From: OLB11 sp044234005
GTDB taxonomy: Bacteria; Bacteroidota; Bacteroidia; Chitinophagales; Chitinophagaceae
Assembly: GCA_044234005.1 (NCBI GenBank)
Contig: JBIIJE010000003.1
Location: forward strand, 1-55,979
Direction: 5' to 3'
DNA length: 55,979 nt
Shown: positions 24,159-33,640 of the stretch, piece by piece
Position numbering within the stretch: position 1 is the first letter of the stretch
Layout of the letters: every line of letters begins with the position of its first letter
Notes under the pieces: model-generated
Seen by the model: only the letters and a program-made list of their open reading frames with translations
Told to the model about the DNA's origin: nothing
The model's database searches: none
Program-made: the position numbers and the translations under genes

Positions 24159-25348
24159 TCAGCTTCTTGTTCGTTTATATCTTTAAATTTTTGTTCTTTT
24201 TTTTCTCCAACTACTATAGGATTTTCGTTATCTACAAATCGACTCACGCTTAAAATGATTCCTATTGCCAAACAGGTGAACCATATTGAAGAACCACCCA
24301 TACTGATGAGCGGCAAGGTGAGCCCAGTTACAGGCAAGAGGTTCACATTCACTCCCATATTTAAAAATGCTTGAAAGACTAATGTAAAGCTCAATCCTAT
24401 GGCTAAAAAAGCCCCAAAAGCAAATGGACATCTTCTAAAAATAACAATGCTTCGCCATAGAAAAAGTAGATACAATAATATTAAACCTGCACCTCCGATA
24501 ATTAATCCATACTCTTCTATAATAACCGCATAAATCATATCGGAATAGGCATGTGGTAAAAAATTACGTGTCGAGCTATTCCCAGGCCCCACACCAGTTG
24601 CACCGCCTTTAGCAACCGCAATTTTACCCAATAGCACTTGATCTGGAATGGCTTCCTTACTATCTGAAGTAAAGCTTTTTATTCTCTTTTCCCAAGTAGT
24701 TGCACGACCTTTACCTGTCAACTTCGAAAATCCATAAATAGCTCCGAATAGCATTAAACCTAAACCTAATAAAATAAGTAGATGCGTAGTTCGAATTCTT
24801 CCAATAAAAAACAGCATGCCACAGGATAAAGCAATCATTAAAGCTGTAGAAAGATTTGCCAAAGCGATTAATCCGCAAATTACCATGACTGGTAAAAAAA
24901 CTTGCAAGGCTACTTTCTTGAAATTGCCTAAATCATTTTGCAAACGTGAAAGCTGACGAGCCAAAAACATGAAAAGAGCAAGCTTGGCTAAATCTGAAGT
25001 TTGAAAAGTGATTCCAACCAAGGGCAATCTTATCCAACGCGAACCTTCGTTATAAGTGGTACCAAAACACAAAGTATAAAGTAATAAAGGTATGCTGATC
25101 GCAAATAGTAAAACAGCTATATTCGCGTATACTGTATAGTTTACTTTGTGTGCCATATATATAATTCCTATTCCTGCTAGTAGCACACCAAATTGTTTCA
25201 TTAAATAAATTTCGGCATGACCTTCGTAACGTCGATATGCCAACGAACCCGTAGCACTATAAACCGCAAGTAAACTCACCAGCGTAAGTACTATGACAAC
25301 ACCCCATATGATGCTGTCGCCTTTAGTTCGATTTAAAATATGTTCCAT
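24155..25348 (-). CDS. ftsW: Septal SEDS glycosyltransferase FtsW
   Basis: This is a 397-residue polytopic membrane protein of the SEDS family, which polymerises lipid II glycan at the septum together with the class B PBP FtsI encoded upstream. It has about ten membrane helices. Recognisable segments are SLLAVYSATGSLAY in the first helix, the loop GVGPGNSSTRNFLPHAYSDMIYAV (here split over the long periplasmic loop) and TGLTLPLISMGGSS near the end. The cytoplasmic C-terminal tail is short and charged. It lies between murD and murG. Confidence 0.96.
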   Translation of the reverse strand: MEHILNRTKGDSIIWGVVIVLTLVSLLAVYSATGSLAYRRYEGHAEIYLMKQFGVLLAGIGIIYMAHKVNYTVYANIAVLLFAISIPLLLYTLCFGTTYNEGSRWIRLPLVGITFQTSDLAKLALFMFLARQLSRLQNDLGNFKKVALQVFLPVMVICGLIALANLSTALMIALSCGMLFFIGRIRTTHLLILLGLGLMLFGAIYGFSKLTGKGRATTWEKRIKSFTSDSKEAIPDQVLLGKIAVAKGGATGVGPGNSSTRNFLPHAYSDMIYAVIIEEYGLIIGGAGLILLYLLFLWRSIVIFRRCPFAFGAFLAIGLSFTLVFQAFLNMGVNVNLLPVTGLTLPLISMGGSSIWFTCLAIGIILSVSRFVDNENPIVVGEKKEQKFKDINEQEAE

Positions 25349-25370
25349 GTTGGATTATTATCTAATTTGT

Positions 25371-26717
25371 TTAAAGTGCTAATACAGCCTCTTTAAATTG
25401 TTCACCTCTATCTTCATAATTTCTAAATAAATCAAAACTTGCACAAGCTGGTGAAAGCAATACGCAATCTCCGGGCTCAGCATTCTCATAAGCTAATCTT
25501 ACTGCTTCAATCGTATCATCAGATTCTACGATAGGAACAACCCCATTGAAAGCTTGATGAATATTTGAATTATCTTTTCCAAGACACACAATTGTTTTTA
25601 CTTTTTCTTTGACTAGCTCTAATATTTCGTTATAGTTGTTTCCTTTATCTACACCACCCAATATAAGCACTACAGGCTTTTTCATACTTTCTAATGCATA
25701 CCAAACACTATTCAAATTCGTAGCCTTGCTATCATTAATAAACTCCACACCGCGTATGCTTGCTACATACTCCAATCGGTGTTCAATCGCTACAAAATTC
25801 TTCAAGCACTCACGAATACTAGATGAACGTATCTCTGCAACTCTTGCAGAAACGGTTGCTGCCATTGAGTTATACTGATTATGTTTGCCTTTCAGAGAAA
25901 GCTCATTAATGTTAATACTAAAGGGTTCACCATTAATACGAATCACTAATTCGTTTTTATCTACATAGGCTCCGTCGCTGCTTAATTGTTCATTCATAGT
26001 AAAAAAAAGAATTTTGGGGGTTATTTTATTTTGTGCTAAAAATCCTGTACTTGCTTTGTCATCTTTACAAAGAATAAGCACATCATCTGCTGTTTGAAAT
26101 TTTGCTATATTAAATTTTGCTTGTAAGTAATTATTGAAATCGTAGTTATACCTATCTAAATGATCGGGTGTAACGTTTGTTATAATGGCAATATCAGGGC
26201 GGAAACTTTGTATATCATCTAATTGAAAGCTACTTATTTCCATCACATACCATTCTGTTGGCTGCATAGCAATCTGCTTCGCAAAACTGTAACCGATATT
26301 GCCAACAACGGACACGTCACGTTCATCACGCTTAAACATATCGTAAATGAGACTTGTAGTGGTAGTTTTGCCATTGCTACCTGTGATACAAATAATTTTG
26401 CTCTTTCCTTTATATCGAAATGCAAACTCAATCTCACTCATGATTCGAATTCCTTGCTCACGAACTCTTTTCACGATTGCTACTTTCTCAGGAATTCCTG
26501 GACTCTTCACAATTTCCTTTGCCGCTAAAATAATTTCTTCTGTATGCTTTCCTTCTTCAAATGGAATATCATTTGAAACTAATTCTTGTCTATATTTTTC
26601 AGCAATTACACTCATATCAGAAACAAACACAGATAAGCCTTGGCTCTTTGCGAGCAATGCTGCTCCAGTGCCGCTTTCGCCGCTACCTAGAATTACTATG
26701 TCGTATTTTGTGTTCAT
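25371..26717 (-). CDS. murD: UDP-MurNAc-L-alanine--D-glutamate ligase MurD
   Basis: This ligase adds D-Glu to UDP-MurNAc-L-Ala. The N-terminal IVILGSGESGTGAALLAK, the ATP loop ICITGSNGKTTTTSLIYDMF, EISSFQLDDIQ, TNVTPDHLDRY and the C-terminal NDSKATN with GGVDKGNNY are all MurD features. The frame is open to 26792, but the first 25 residues lie over the intergenic region and the start of the next gene upstream. ATG 26717 (MNTKYDIVILGSG) gives a normal 448-residue protein and a 17-base gap to mraY. Confidence 0.97.
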   Translation of the reverse strand: MNTKYDIVILGSGESGTGAALLAKSQGLSVFVSDMSVIAEKYRQELVSNDIPFEEGKHTEEIILAAKEIVKSPGIPEKVAIVKRVREQGIRIMSEIEFAFRYKGKSKIICITGSNGKTTTTSLIYDMFKRDERDVSVVGNIGYSFAKQIAMQPTEWYVMEISSFQLDDIQSFRPDIAIITNVTPDHLDRYNYDFNNYLQAKFNIAKFQTADDVLILCKDDKASTGFLAQNKITPKILFFTMNEQLSSDGAYVDKNELVIRINGEPFSININELSLKGKHNQYNSMAATVSARVAEIRSSSIRECLKNFVAIEHRLEYVASIRGVEFINDSKATNLNSVWYALESMKKPVVLILGGVDKGNNYNEILELVKEKVKTIVCLGKDNSNIHQAFNGVVPIVESDDTIEAVRLAYENAEPGDCVLLSPACASFDLFRNYEDRGEQFKEAVLAL

Positions 26718-26734
26718 GTATAACTTATTCTTGT

Positions 26735-28006
26735 TTATTGAAGTTTGAGTGTAACGATGCTTAATACGGCCAATACAATACCCATAATCCAAAATCGAAT
26801 TGCAATTTTACTTTCGTGATAACCCAATTTTTGATAATGATGATGTAAAGGCGACATTAAAAAAATTCTTCTACCTTCGCCATACCTTCGCTTTGTATAT
26901 TTAAAATAAGCTACTTGTATCATCACGCTTAAATTCTCTACTAAGAAAACGCCGCATATAATAGGTATCAATAATTCCTTACGAATAATGATCGCTAAAG
27001 AAGCTATAATTCCACCTAAAGCCAGACTGCCAGTATCTCCCATGAAAATTTGAGCAGGAAAACTATTATACCATAAGAAGCCAATGCAAGCACCTACAAA
27101 AGCTCCAATAAATATTGAAAGTTCATCTAGATTTGGAATGGGCATTATATTTAGATAACGTGCGAAAGTAAAATGCCCCGACACGTAAGCAAATAAAGCC
27201 AGGCAGATACCTATGATAGCACTAGTTCCAGTAGCTAAACCATCGAGCCCATCTGTTATATTAGCACCGTTAGAAACGGCGACAATAATAAAAATAACAA
27301 ATAATACATAAATGAGAGGTGTTAAATACTTTACAGCACCATCACCAAACCAAGATGCCATTTTTGCATAACTCATTTCATGACTCTTAGAAAATGGAAT
27401 CGTTGTTACGGCACTTTTTACTTTTGCATAAGTATGCGAAATACCTTTGTCATCCATACGAATCACACCTTCTTTCACTACAATGTCAGTAGAATTATTC
27501 ATTGCACTTAACCCGCCTGTTGTTTCTCGAATGATAGTCACATTCTCGTTGTAATACATGGTTAATCCTACTATAATACCCAACCCAATTTGACCTAGTA
27601 CTTTAAATCGACCTGCTAAACCTTCCTTATTCTTTTTAAATACTTTTATATAATCATCTAAGAATCCAATCAGGCCCAACCAAACTGTAGAAACGACCAT
27701 GAGTAAAATATATACATTTTCAATTCTCGCAAATAGTAACGTTGGAATTAAGATGGCTCCTATGATAATAATTCCGCCCATGGTAGGGGTACCGCTTTTT
27801 TGCTTCTCGCCATCTAATCCTAAATCGCGAACCGTTTCGCCAATTTGTTTACGATGCAAATACTTGATCAAGCGTTTGCCATACACCAATGAAATAAATA
27901 ATGAAAGCATAATTGCCATAGCTGCACGAAACGTTATGAAATAAAACACACCCACACCAGGCATGTTAAATTTTTCGCGTAAGAATGTAAATAAATGGTA
28001 CAGCAT
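26735..28006 (-). CDS. mraY: Phospho-MurNAc-pentapeptide transferase MraY
   Basis: This integral membrane enzyme makes lipid I from UDP-MurNAc-pentapeptide and undecaprenyl phosphate. Motifs seen are KSGTPTMGGIIII, the aspartates in FLDDYIKVFKKNKEGL, NITDGLDGLATG, FMGDTGSLALGG and the histidine loop PLHHHYQKLG. It has 423 residues against about 360 in E. coli. The extra length is a periplasmic insertion around residues 170-230, which is usual in Bacteroidota. The gene follows murE directly (six-base gap); murF, which normally lies between them in other phyla, is absent. Confidence 0.97.
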   Translation of the reverse strand: MLYHLFTFLREKFNMPGVGVFYFITFRAAMAIMLSLFISLVYGKRLIKYLHRKQIGETVRDLGLDGEKQKSGTPTMGGIIIIGAILIPTLLFARIENVYILLMVVSTVWLGLIGFLDDYIKVFKKNKEGLAGRFKVLGQIGLGIIVGLTMYYNENVTIIRETTGGLSAMNNSTDIVVKEGVIRMDDKGISHTYAKVKSAVTTIPFSKSHEMSYAKMASWFGDGAVKYLTPLIYVLFVIFIIVAVSNGANITDGLDGLATGTSAIIGICLALFAYVSGHFTFARYLNIMPIPNLDELSIFIGAFVGACIGFLWYNSFPAQIFMGDTGSLALGGIIASLAIIIRKELLIPIICGVFLVENLSVMIQVAYFKYTKRRYGEGRRIFLMSPLHHHYQKLGYHESKIAIRFWIMGIVLAVLSIVTLKLQ

Positions 28007-28012
28007 AGTCTT

Positions 28013-29479
28013 TTATTTTTCTAATAATTCAAACATTTCATGTAAAATTTTTTTATCGTCAAAATCATTTTTAATCCCTTTAATTTCTTGGTACTTTTCA
28101 TGTCCCTTGCCTGCAACAAGAATAATATCTCCCATTTCAGCAATGCTGCACGCCGTTTTAATGGCTTCTCGTCTATCGCTAATGGTTACGAATTTTTTGC
28201 GCTGATGAACAGGTACACCCGCTTCCATATCATGTAGAATAGTTTGGGCATCTTCACCTCGTGGATTATCAGAAGTAAAAATTACACGATCACTATGTTC
28301 ACAAGCTACCAATGCCATCAAAGGACGTTTAGCTTTATCTCTCTCACCACCGCAGCCCACAATGGTAAATAGCGTTTCGTTCCCTTTCTTTAATTTATTG
28401 ATTGTGGCTAACACATTCAACAAGGCATCGGGAGTATGCGCATAGTCTATAATACCTAAAATATTTTCTTTATCTGAAACTATATAATCGAATCTTCCTT
28501 CGGCCCCTTGCAGGGTGCTCAGCACTTGCATCACCAATTCTTTATCTTCTCCTAATTCGCAAGCAACACCATAAACACATAAAATATTATAGGCATTAAA
28601 CTCACCTATCATTCGGCAATACACTTCTTGGTTGTTGATATTCATCACCAACCCCGTGAGCGTATTCTCTATTACTTTTCCTTTGTAATCGGCTAATGTT
28701 TTTAATGAATAAGTTTTTCGAGTGGCATCAGTATTTTGCAGCATCACTAAACCGCGTTTGTCATCTACATTGGTTAAGGCAAATGCTTTTTTAGGTAAGA
28801 AATCAAAAAAAGATTTTTTAACTCGTATATATTCATCAAATGTTTTATGATAATCTAAATGATCATGTGTAATATTTGTAAAACAAGCTCCGGTAAATTG
28901 CATACCAGCGATACGTTGTTGATGAATAGCATGTGAGCTTACTTCCATAAATATATGCGAACAACCTTCATTTAGCATTTTTTTCAATAGCCGCTGTAAA
29001 CTCACAGCATCTGGAGTTGTATGAGTAGCAGGTAATACTTGATTTGCGATTTGGTTTTGCACAGTTGAAAGCAATCCACATGTATATCCCAATTTGCTAA
29101 ATAATTGAAATAGCAAGGTGGCGCATGTAGTTTTACCATTCGTGCCAGTAACACCAATCACTTTCATTTCATGTGAAGGATGGTTGAAAAAATTAGCTGC
29201 CGCAAACCCTAATACATCTTGGGTGGATGCAACTTGTACATAAGTTATATGCTCTGCTAACTCTTCAGGCATTTCTTCACACAATATGCAAATAGCCCCT
29301 TGCCTAATTACTTCTTCTATGTATTGATGTCCATTTATAGCCGTGCCTTTCATCGCTATAAACATAGATTCACTAGTTATCGTACGAGAGTCTATACATA
29401 GATCTTTCACCATTATATTTACATCTCCATGTATGCGAATGGTTTTGATATTGAGCAATATATCTTGTATAGTTTTCAA
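28013..29479 (-). CDS. murE: UDP-MurNAc-tripeptide synthetase MurE (meso-DAP adding)
   Basis: This 488-residue ligase adds the third peptide residue. The ATP loop is VIGVTGTNGKTTCATLLFQL, followed by EVSSHAIHQQRI and ITHDHLDYHKTFDEY. The substrate-selecting motif reads DNPRGED, and DNPR is the hallmark of enzymes that use meso-diaminopimelate, so a Gram-negative-type A1gamma peptidoglycan is expected. IDYAHTPDAL marks the C-terminal domain. It sits two bases downstream of the ftsI stop codon. Confidence 0.97.
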   Translation of the reverse strand: MKTIQDILLNIKTIRIHGDVNIMVKDLCIDSRTITSESMFIAMKGTAINGHQYIEEVIRQGAICILCEEMPEELAEHITYVQVASTQDVLGFAAANFFNHPSHEMKVIGVTGTNGKTTCATLLFQLFSKLGYTCGLLSTVQNQIANQVLPATHTTPDAVSLQRLLKKMLNEGCSHIFMEVSSHAIHQQRIAGMQFTGACFTNITHDHLDYHKTFDEYIRVKKSFFDFLPKKAFALTNVDDKRGLVMLQNTDATRKTYSLKTLADYKGKVIENTLTGLVMNINNQEVYCRMIGEFNAYNILCVYGVACELGEDKELVMQVLSTLQGAEGRFDYIVSDKENILGIIDYAHTPDALLNVLATINKLKKGNETLFTIVGCGGERDKAKRPLMALVACEHSDRVIFTSDNPRGEDAQTILHDMEAGVPVHQRKKFVTISDRREAIKTACSIAEMGDIILVAGKGHEKYQEIKGIKNDFDDKKILHEMFELLEK

Positions 29480-29480
29480 G

Positions 29481-31565
29481 CTAGCTTAATTGTATAGTTA
29501 TATGTTGACCTTTTTTATAGTATGAGCCAGGTGTAATTGATTGTGTAACCACTCTTCCTTTTCCAACAGGAATCACACGCAAGCCATTTTTTTCAAGTAC
29601 ATAAATTGCATCACGCAAACCCATACCGCTTACATCAGGTACCAAACTTTTGTACTCTTTCATTTCTCCAAAAGTTAATACCCCTAAACTATCTATTTGA
29701 ATATTTTGTACCCAAGATGCTTGTGATGAGATACGTTTCAATTGTTTCAATTTTTGTGTCAATATATTATACTCATCTGTTTTTATACTCTTTGGGGTTA
29801 AAGGCACTTGCACTTTTTCCTCTTTGATAGGCTGATTGACATTATGTGAATTAATCGCAAATAGCCGATTTGCAACTTCTTTGAATACTGGCAATGCAAT
29901 TTGACCACCGTAGTAATTATTCGACCCTTTGCGTGTTCGTAGTACAACACATATAGTGTATTGTGGATCTTCTTTAGGAAAAAATCCTACAAACGAACCA
30001 TGATAAACACGATCTGTGTATTTAATTCCCTTGTCTGCAACTTGCGCGGTACCCGTCTTGCCACAAATAGTGTAATACTTATTTTTCAAATCCTTGCCGG
30101 TGCCACTTTCCACAACTTCATTCATCGTTTCCTTCAAACTAACTATAGAAGCCGAATCAAGCACTTCTTCATTTAATACGGTTGGTTCATACTTGATTAC
30201 ATCTTTACCATATTCTTGCACACTATTTACCAAATAAGGTTTCAATAATTTTCCATTATTCGCGATTGCATTGTAAACCATACATGTATGCATTGGCGTA
30301 ATCAGCACTTGATAACCCATACCTAAATATGCCAATGAGTATCTTCCTTTGGTTACTGAGTCACGAATAAAAGTTGGATTTACTTCTCCGCTCAATCCCA
30401 AGCCTGTTTTACTGTCTAAATGTAATTCGTGCAGATTGGACCAATAGGTTCCAATTCTATCTTTATAGTTATGATGTATCAATTTTGCAAAAGCAACATT
30501 TGATGAATGCGCAAAAGCATCTTTGATAGTTAAAGTACCTAAACCTGCGTGGCTATCCCTTATGGTGTAGGGTCCAAATTTTGCACGACCCCCTTGACAA
30601 TTTATTTTATCATCAATACGAATGAGTTTGTCTCGCATGAGTGAAATAAGCGAAACCAATTTGAAAGTTGAGCCTGGTTCTAAACGCTTAATCGCATAAT
30701 TAAAATCTTCATAATAACTTCCATCAGCTTGACGACCTAGATTAGCCAATGCTTTAATTTTACCCGTCTTTACTTCCATTACAATGCAAGTACCAAATGT
30801 CGCTTGCTCTTTTTCGAGTTGATGCAATAAGGCATTCTCTGCCACATCCTGAATATTGACATCCAGTGTTGTAATTACGTCTCTTCCATTTTCAGGGTCA
30901 ATTTCTGACCCATCAATTGGCACCCAAGTCCCCCCTGCAATTTTGCGAACAATTCTTTGTCCTTGACTGCCTTTCAAATCATTGTCGTACTGATTTTCAA
31001 TACCCACATTTTGTGCATTTTGACGATAAAGTCCTATCGTTCGATTCGCGAATAAGTCAAATGGATTGATTCTTTTTGTGTGGGCATGCGCTATTAAGCC
31101 TCCTTTATATTGACCTTGTGAAAAAGGTTCCACGTTTTTCAATTCAATATATTGTGCATAGCTAGCCTTTTTCTTCAGTAAAAAATATTCGTTCTTTACC
31201 TCATACTCTTTCGCTAAAATTTCTTTGTATTCAATCCATGTTTTATCACCAAATACCTTTGCAATTTTTTTGGCTAAAGGCTCAACATATTTTTGGAAAG
31301 TGTCATGTTTGATTACGCTCCAATCAACATGTAATTCGAATTCAGGAATTGAAGAAGACAACAGACTGCCGTCTTCCGAATATATATTACCTCGTTCGGG
31401 TTGTATGACTTCTACCTTGGTATGCTTGCTATCCGCAATTCGCATTAGTTCCTTTTTCTCATAAATCTGAATGCGGGCTGCCTTAAAAATAATGGCCACA
31501 CCAAACAGGCACATACCTATAAATGTGATATAAACTCTAAATCGTATGTCCTTACTTGCCTTCAT
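29481..31565 (-). CDS. ftsI: Septal class B penicillin-binding protein FtsI, with PASTA domain
   Basis: This 694-residue peptidoglycan transpeptidase has an N-terminal membrane anchor (FIGMCLFGVAIIFKAA), a PBP dimer domain and a transpeptidase domain. The active site is visible: Ser299 and Lys302 in STFK, the SSN triad at 354-356 and KTG at 503-505 in CGKTGTAQVA. The last 65 residues form one PASTA-like domain (SLVPDVSGMGLRDAIYVLEK, ending HITIQLS), a feature of Bacteroidota and Firmicutes PBPs but not of E. coli FtsI. It follows the ftsL-like gene by three bases and works with FtsW. Confidence 0.96.
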   Translation of the reverse strand: MKASKDIRFRVYITFIGMCLFGVAIIFKAARIQIYEKKELMRIADSKHTKVEVIQPERGNIYSEDGSLLSSSIPEFELHVDWSVIKHDTFQKYVEPLAKKIAKVFGDKTWIEYKEILAKEYEVKNEYFLLKKKASYAQYIELKNVEPFSQGQYKGGLIAHAHTKRINPFDLFANRTIGLYRQNAQNVGIENQYDNDLKGSQGQRIVRKIAGGTWVPIDGSEIDPENGRDVITTLDVNIQDVAENALLHQLEKEQATFGTCIVMEVKTGKIKALANLGRQADGSYYEDFNYAIKRLEPGSTFKLVSLISLMRDKLIRIDDKINCQGGRAKFGPYTIRDSHAGLGTLTIKDAFAHSSNVAFAKLIHHNYKDRIGTYWSNLHELHLDSKTGLGLSGEVNPTFIRDSVTKGRYSLAYLGMGYQVLITPMHTCMVYNAIANNGKLLKPYLVNSVQEYGKDVIKYEPTVLNEEVLDSASIVSLKETMNEVVESGTGKDLKNKYYTICGKTGTAQVADKGIKYTDRVYHGSFVGFFPKEDPQYTICVVLRTRKGSNNYYGGQIALPVFKEVANRLFAINSHNVNQPIKEEKVQVPLTPKSIKTDEYNILTQKLKQLKRISSQASWVQNIQIDSLGVLTFGEMKEYKSLVPDVSGMGLRDAIYVLEKNGLRVIPVGKGRVVTQSITPGSYYKKGQHITIQLS

Positions 31566-31568
31566 AGC

Positions 31569-31904
31569 TTACTGTTTGATTTGTATTTTATGAGGAGGTA
31601 CAAGTGTCTTTAGCAGGCCAATGTCTTTCGCGCGAATGGCTAATTCACTTTCTTTAGTAATTTTCATGAGTTGCGATTTCTCATCGATATAGCGCCATCT
31701 ATCTTCCTTTAAATCCTTGGCAGTTGTATTAATTGCTCGGATCGTGTTTTCAGCTTGGTGATTGATGGTGATATAAATTAAACCCAAAGCAGTGCAGTAA
31801 AGAATGAATGGAATGTTTTGCACAATGCCACGTCGCCCGATATGATTCAGCATTTGCTTCCAATCAGGAATATTTGACAATATGTTTCTTGTATCTACTG
31901 ACAC
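31569..31904 (-). CDS. FtsL-like bitopic division protein
   Basis: This 111-residue protein has a cytoplasmic N-terminus of about 35 residues, one transmembrane helix (IPFILYCTALGLIYITIN, about 35-53) and a periplasmic heptad-like region that ends LVPPHKIQIKQ. Size, topology and position between rsmH and ftsI are those of FtsL, the coiled-coil partner of FtsQ and FtsB, although the sequence is poorly conserved. In Bacteroidota this family is usually annotated FtsL-like. The call rests mainly on context. Confidence 0.85.
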   Translation of the reverse strand: MSVDTRNILSNIPDWKQMLNHIGRRGIVQNIPFILYCTALGLIYITINHQAENTIRAINTTAKDLKEDRWRYIDEKSQLMKITKESELAIRAKDIGLLKTLVPPHKIQIKQ

Positions 31905-31957
31905 GGTTTTGTTTTATATTTTTTATCAAGAATTTTAAATACTTGATACTTCTTTAA

Positions 31958-32875
31958 TTATACTTTTTCTGCGACTCTTAGTTTAGCACTTCGTGAACGC
32001 GGATTTTTTGCTTCTTCTTCCTGACTTGGTAAAATCGGCTTTTTGGTGATGACCTTTAGACTTAATTTTTTCTTCTTTTCTTGTACACTAAAATCAACGT
32101 TGTTGCTCTCTTGAAATGTTTGGGTTTTCATCCATTGTTTCACAGGTCTGTCCTCCAAGGAATGAAATGTAATGATACAGAGTCTTGCTTGAGGACTTAG
32201 CCTATTTGTGATAGTGGATAAAAACTCATGTAATGCATGAATCTCATCATTTACCTCCATACGTAAAGCTTGAAATACTTGTGCGAGATACTTGTTAGGA
32301 TTGCCATACATAACAGATTCGCACACTTGTTTAAATGTTTGAATACTTGTAAATGGAGTTTGGTTTCTACTATCAACAATTCGCTTGGCTAAAGCTTTTG
32401 CATTGGTAATTTCACCAAAATTTTCAAAGAGCATTTGCAAATTCTTTTCATGGTAGGTATTCAAAATTTTCGCAGCTGTTAAAGGATTTCTATGATCCAT
32501 ACGCATATCTAATGCTGCATCGAACCTGGTAGAGAAACCTCTTTCTGCTGTATCAAACTGGTACGAGCTTACTCCTAAATCTGCTAACACACCATTCAAT
32601 TTTTCCAATTTGAGCATGCGTACAAATCGAGCTGCATATCTAAAATTTTCTTGTATGAAAATGATACGATTATCGTCTGGTAAATTTCGTTTTGCATCTT
32701 CATCTTGATCAAACACAATAAGTTTACCCTTGTCTCCAAGCTTTTGAAGGATGGCTTTACTATGTCCTCCGCCTCCAAAAGTTGCATCTAAGTAAACACC
32801 ATCTTCTTGGATATTGAGTTGTTGAATACATTCATGTAAAAGAACTGGTAAGTGGTAAATTGCTTCAGTACTCAT
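31958..32875 (-). CDS. rsmH: 16S rRNA m4C1402 methyltransferase RsmH (MraW)
   Basis: This 305-residue SAM-dependent methyltransferase modifies C1402 of 16S rRNA. The opening HLPVLLHECIQQL, motif I DATFGGGGHSKAIL, the DLGVSSYQFD segment, RMDHRNPLTA, FQALRMEVNDE and ITFHSLEDRPVK are all family signatures. It is the second gene of the cluster, three bases after mraZ. Length is normal. Confidence 0.97.
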   Translation of the reverse strand: MSTEAIYHLPVLLHECIQQLNIQEDGVYLDATFGGGGHSKAILQKLGDKGKLIVFDQDEDAKRNLPDDNRIIFIQENFRYAARFVRMLKLEKLNGVLADLGVSSYQFDTAERGFSTRFDAALDMRMDHRNPLTAAKILNTYHEKNLQMLFENFGEITNAKALAKRIVDSRNQTPFTSIQTFKQVCESVMYGNPNKYLAQVFQALRMEVNDEIHALHEFLSTITNRLSPQARLCIITFHSLEDRPVKQWMKTQTFQESNNVDFSVQEKKKKLSLKVITKKPILPSQEEEAKNPRSRSAKLRVAEKV

Positions 32876-32878
32876 TTT

Positions 32879-33352
32879 CTATATATCGTCTAAAAATCCG
32901 GGGCCCATAACCTCTAAGGCTAAGGCATTCATATCTGTGTCATCTGTTTGAACTATATCGTAGAATGCTTTCGCATCCCATATTTCAGTCTTATTCGTTT
33001 GAGAAGAGAGGATAGCATCTTTTGTGATGCTTGCATACTCCAACATTTGTGGTGGCAATAACAATCTACCTGCTGCGTCTAAATACAAACGTGTTGCACC
33101 TTGAAGCAATTTGCGCTTGAACAATCTTGCTTTTTCATTAAACTCTGTAATACGCTCAATTTTTGCTTCAATTTTTTTCCATTGAACTTCGGTGTAAAGC
33201 ACCAAGCATTTATCAAGGCTACGTTGTAATACGAATTCCTGACTTGCTTCTTCACCAATTTGACGCTTGAGTTGTGCTGGCAATATAAAGCGCCCCTTAC
33301 TATCAAAGGTTACTTCAAATTGACCAACAGGTTTCTTAGTTTCTTGCGTCAT
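32879..33352 (-). CDS. mraZ: Transcriptional regulator MraZ
   Basis: This 157-residue DNA-binding protein has two tandem SpoVT/AbrB-like half-domains, each with its core motif: DSKGRFILPAQLKRQIG and LDAAGRLLLPPQM. MraZ forms rings and represses the division cluster by binding TGGG direct repeats before its own gene. Such repeats are present here at 33380-33395. It is the first gene of the operon that runs to ftsZ. Confidence 0.95.
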   Translation of the reverse strand: MTQETKKPVGQFEVTFDSKGRFILPAQLKRQIGEEASQEFVLQRSLDKCLVLYTEVQWKKIEAKIERITEFNEKARLFKRKLLQGATRLYLDAAGRLLLPPQMLEYASITKDAILSSQTNKTEIWDAKAFYDIVQTDDTDMNALALEVMGPGFLDDI

Positions 33353-33365
33353 GTTTTAAAAGACA

Positions 33366-33395
33366 CAAATCTACATTTTCACCCATAAAAACCCA
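33366..33395 (-). promoter_or_regulatory. mra/dcw promoter with MraZ operator
   Basis: Reading the minus strand toward mraZ, TGGGTT (33395-33390) and TGGGTG (33385-33380) are direct repeats with a 10-bp period, the arrangement bound by MraZ in other bacteria. They are followed by TAGATTTG (33373-33366), a full match to TAnnTTTG, 13 bases before the mraZ ATG. The operator thus lies between the expected -33 and -7 positions, ideal for autorepression. No clear -33 TTG is seen. Confidence 0.6.
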
Positions 33396-33413
33396 CCCTT
33401 TGTAAATATTTAG

Positions 33414-33503
33414 TTATCCACAAGCTAAAATGCTTGTAAGTATTGTACAGTAAGGCTTTCAGGCATTTTTATAAAAAAATTGATACTAATAATTTGTGGA
33501 TAA
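33414..33503. other. Pair of perfect opposed DnaA boxes in AT-rich DNA
   Basis: TTATCCACA at 33414-33422 and its exact reverse complement TGTGGATAA at 33495-33503 flank an AT-rich stretch with an A7 run. A weaker box-like 9-mer, TGTGGAAAT, lies at 33588-33596. The whole gap between mraZ and the POT transporter gene (33353-33692) holds no reading frame of note. It could be part of a replication origin or a DnaA-controlled promoter region for the division cluster. The boxes are seen; the role is inference. Confidence 0.5.
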
Positions 33504-33640
33504 CCTGTGCGATTTCTTATATTCATGACTTTTGATATAATCTAATGATGAAAATATGTGCTTTAATAGAAATTATTGAAGTAAAGCTGTGGAAATGTAA
33601 GTTCGAAGATACAGCAAAAAAATTCTATTTATTTGGGGGT

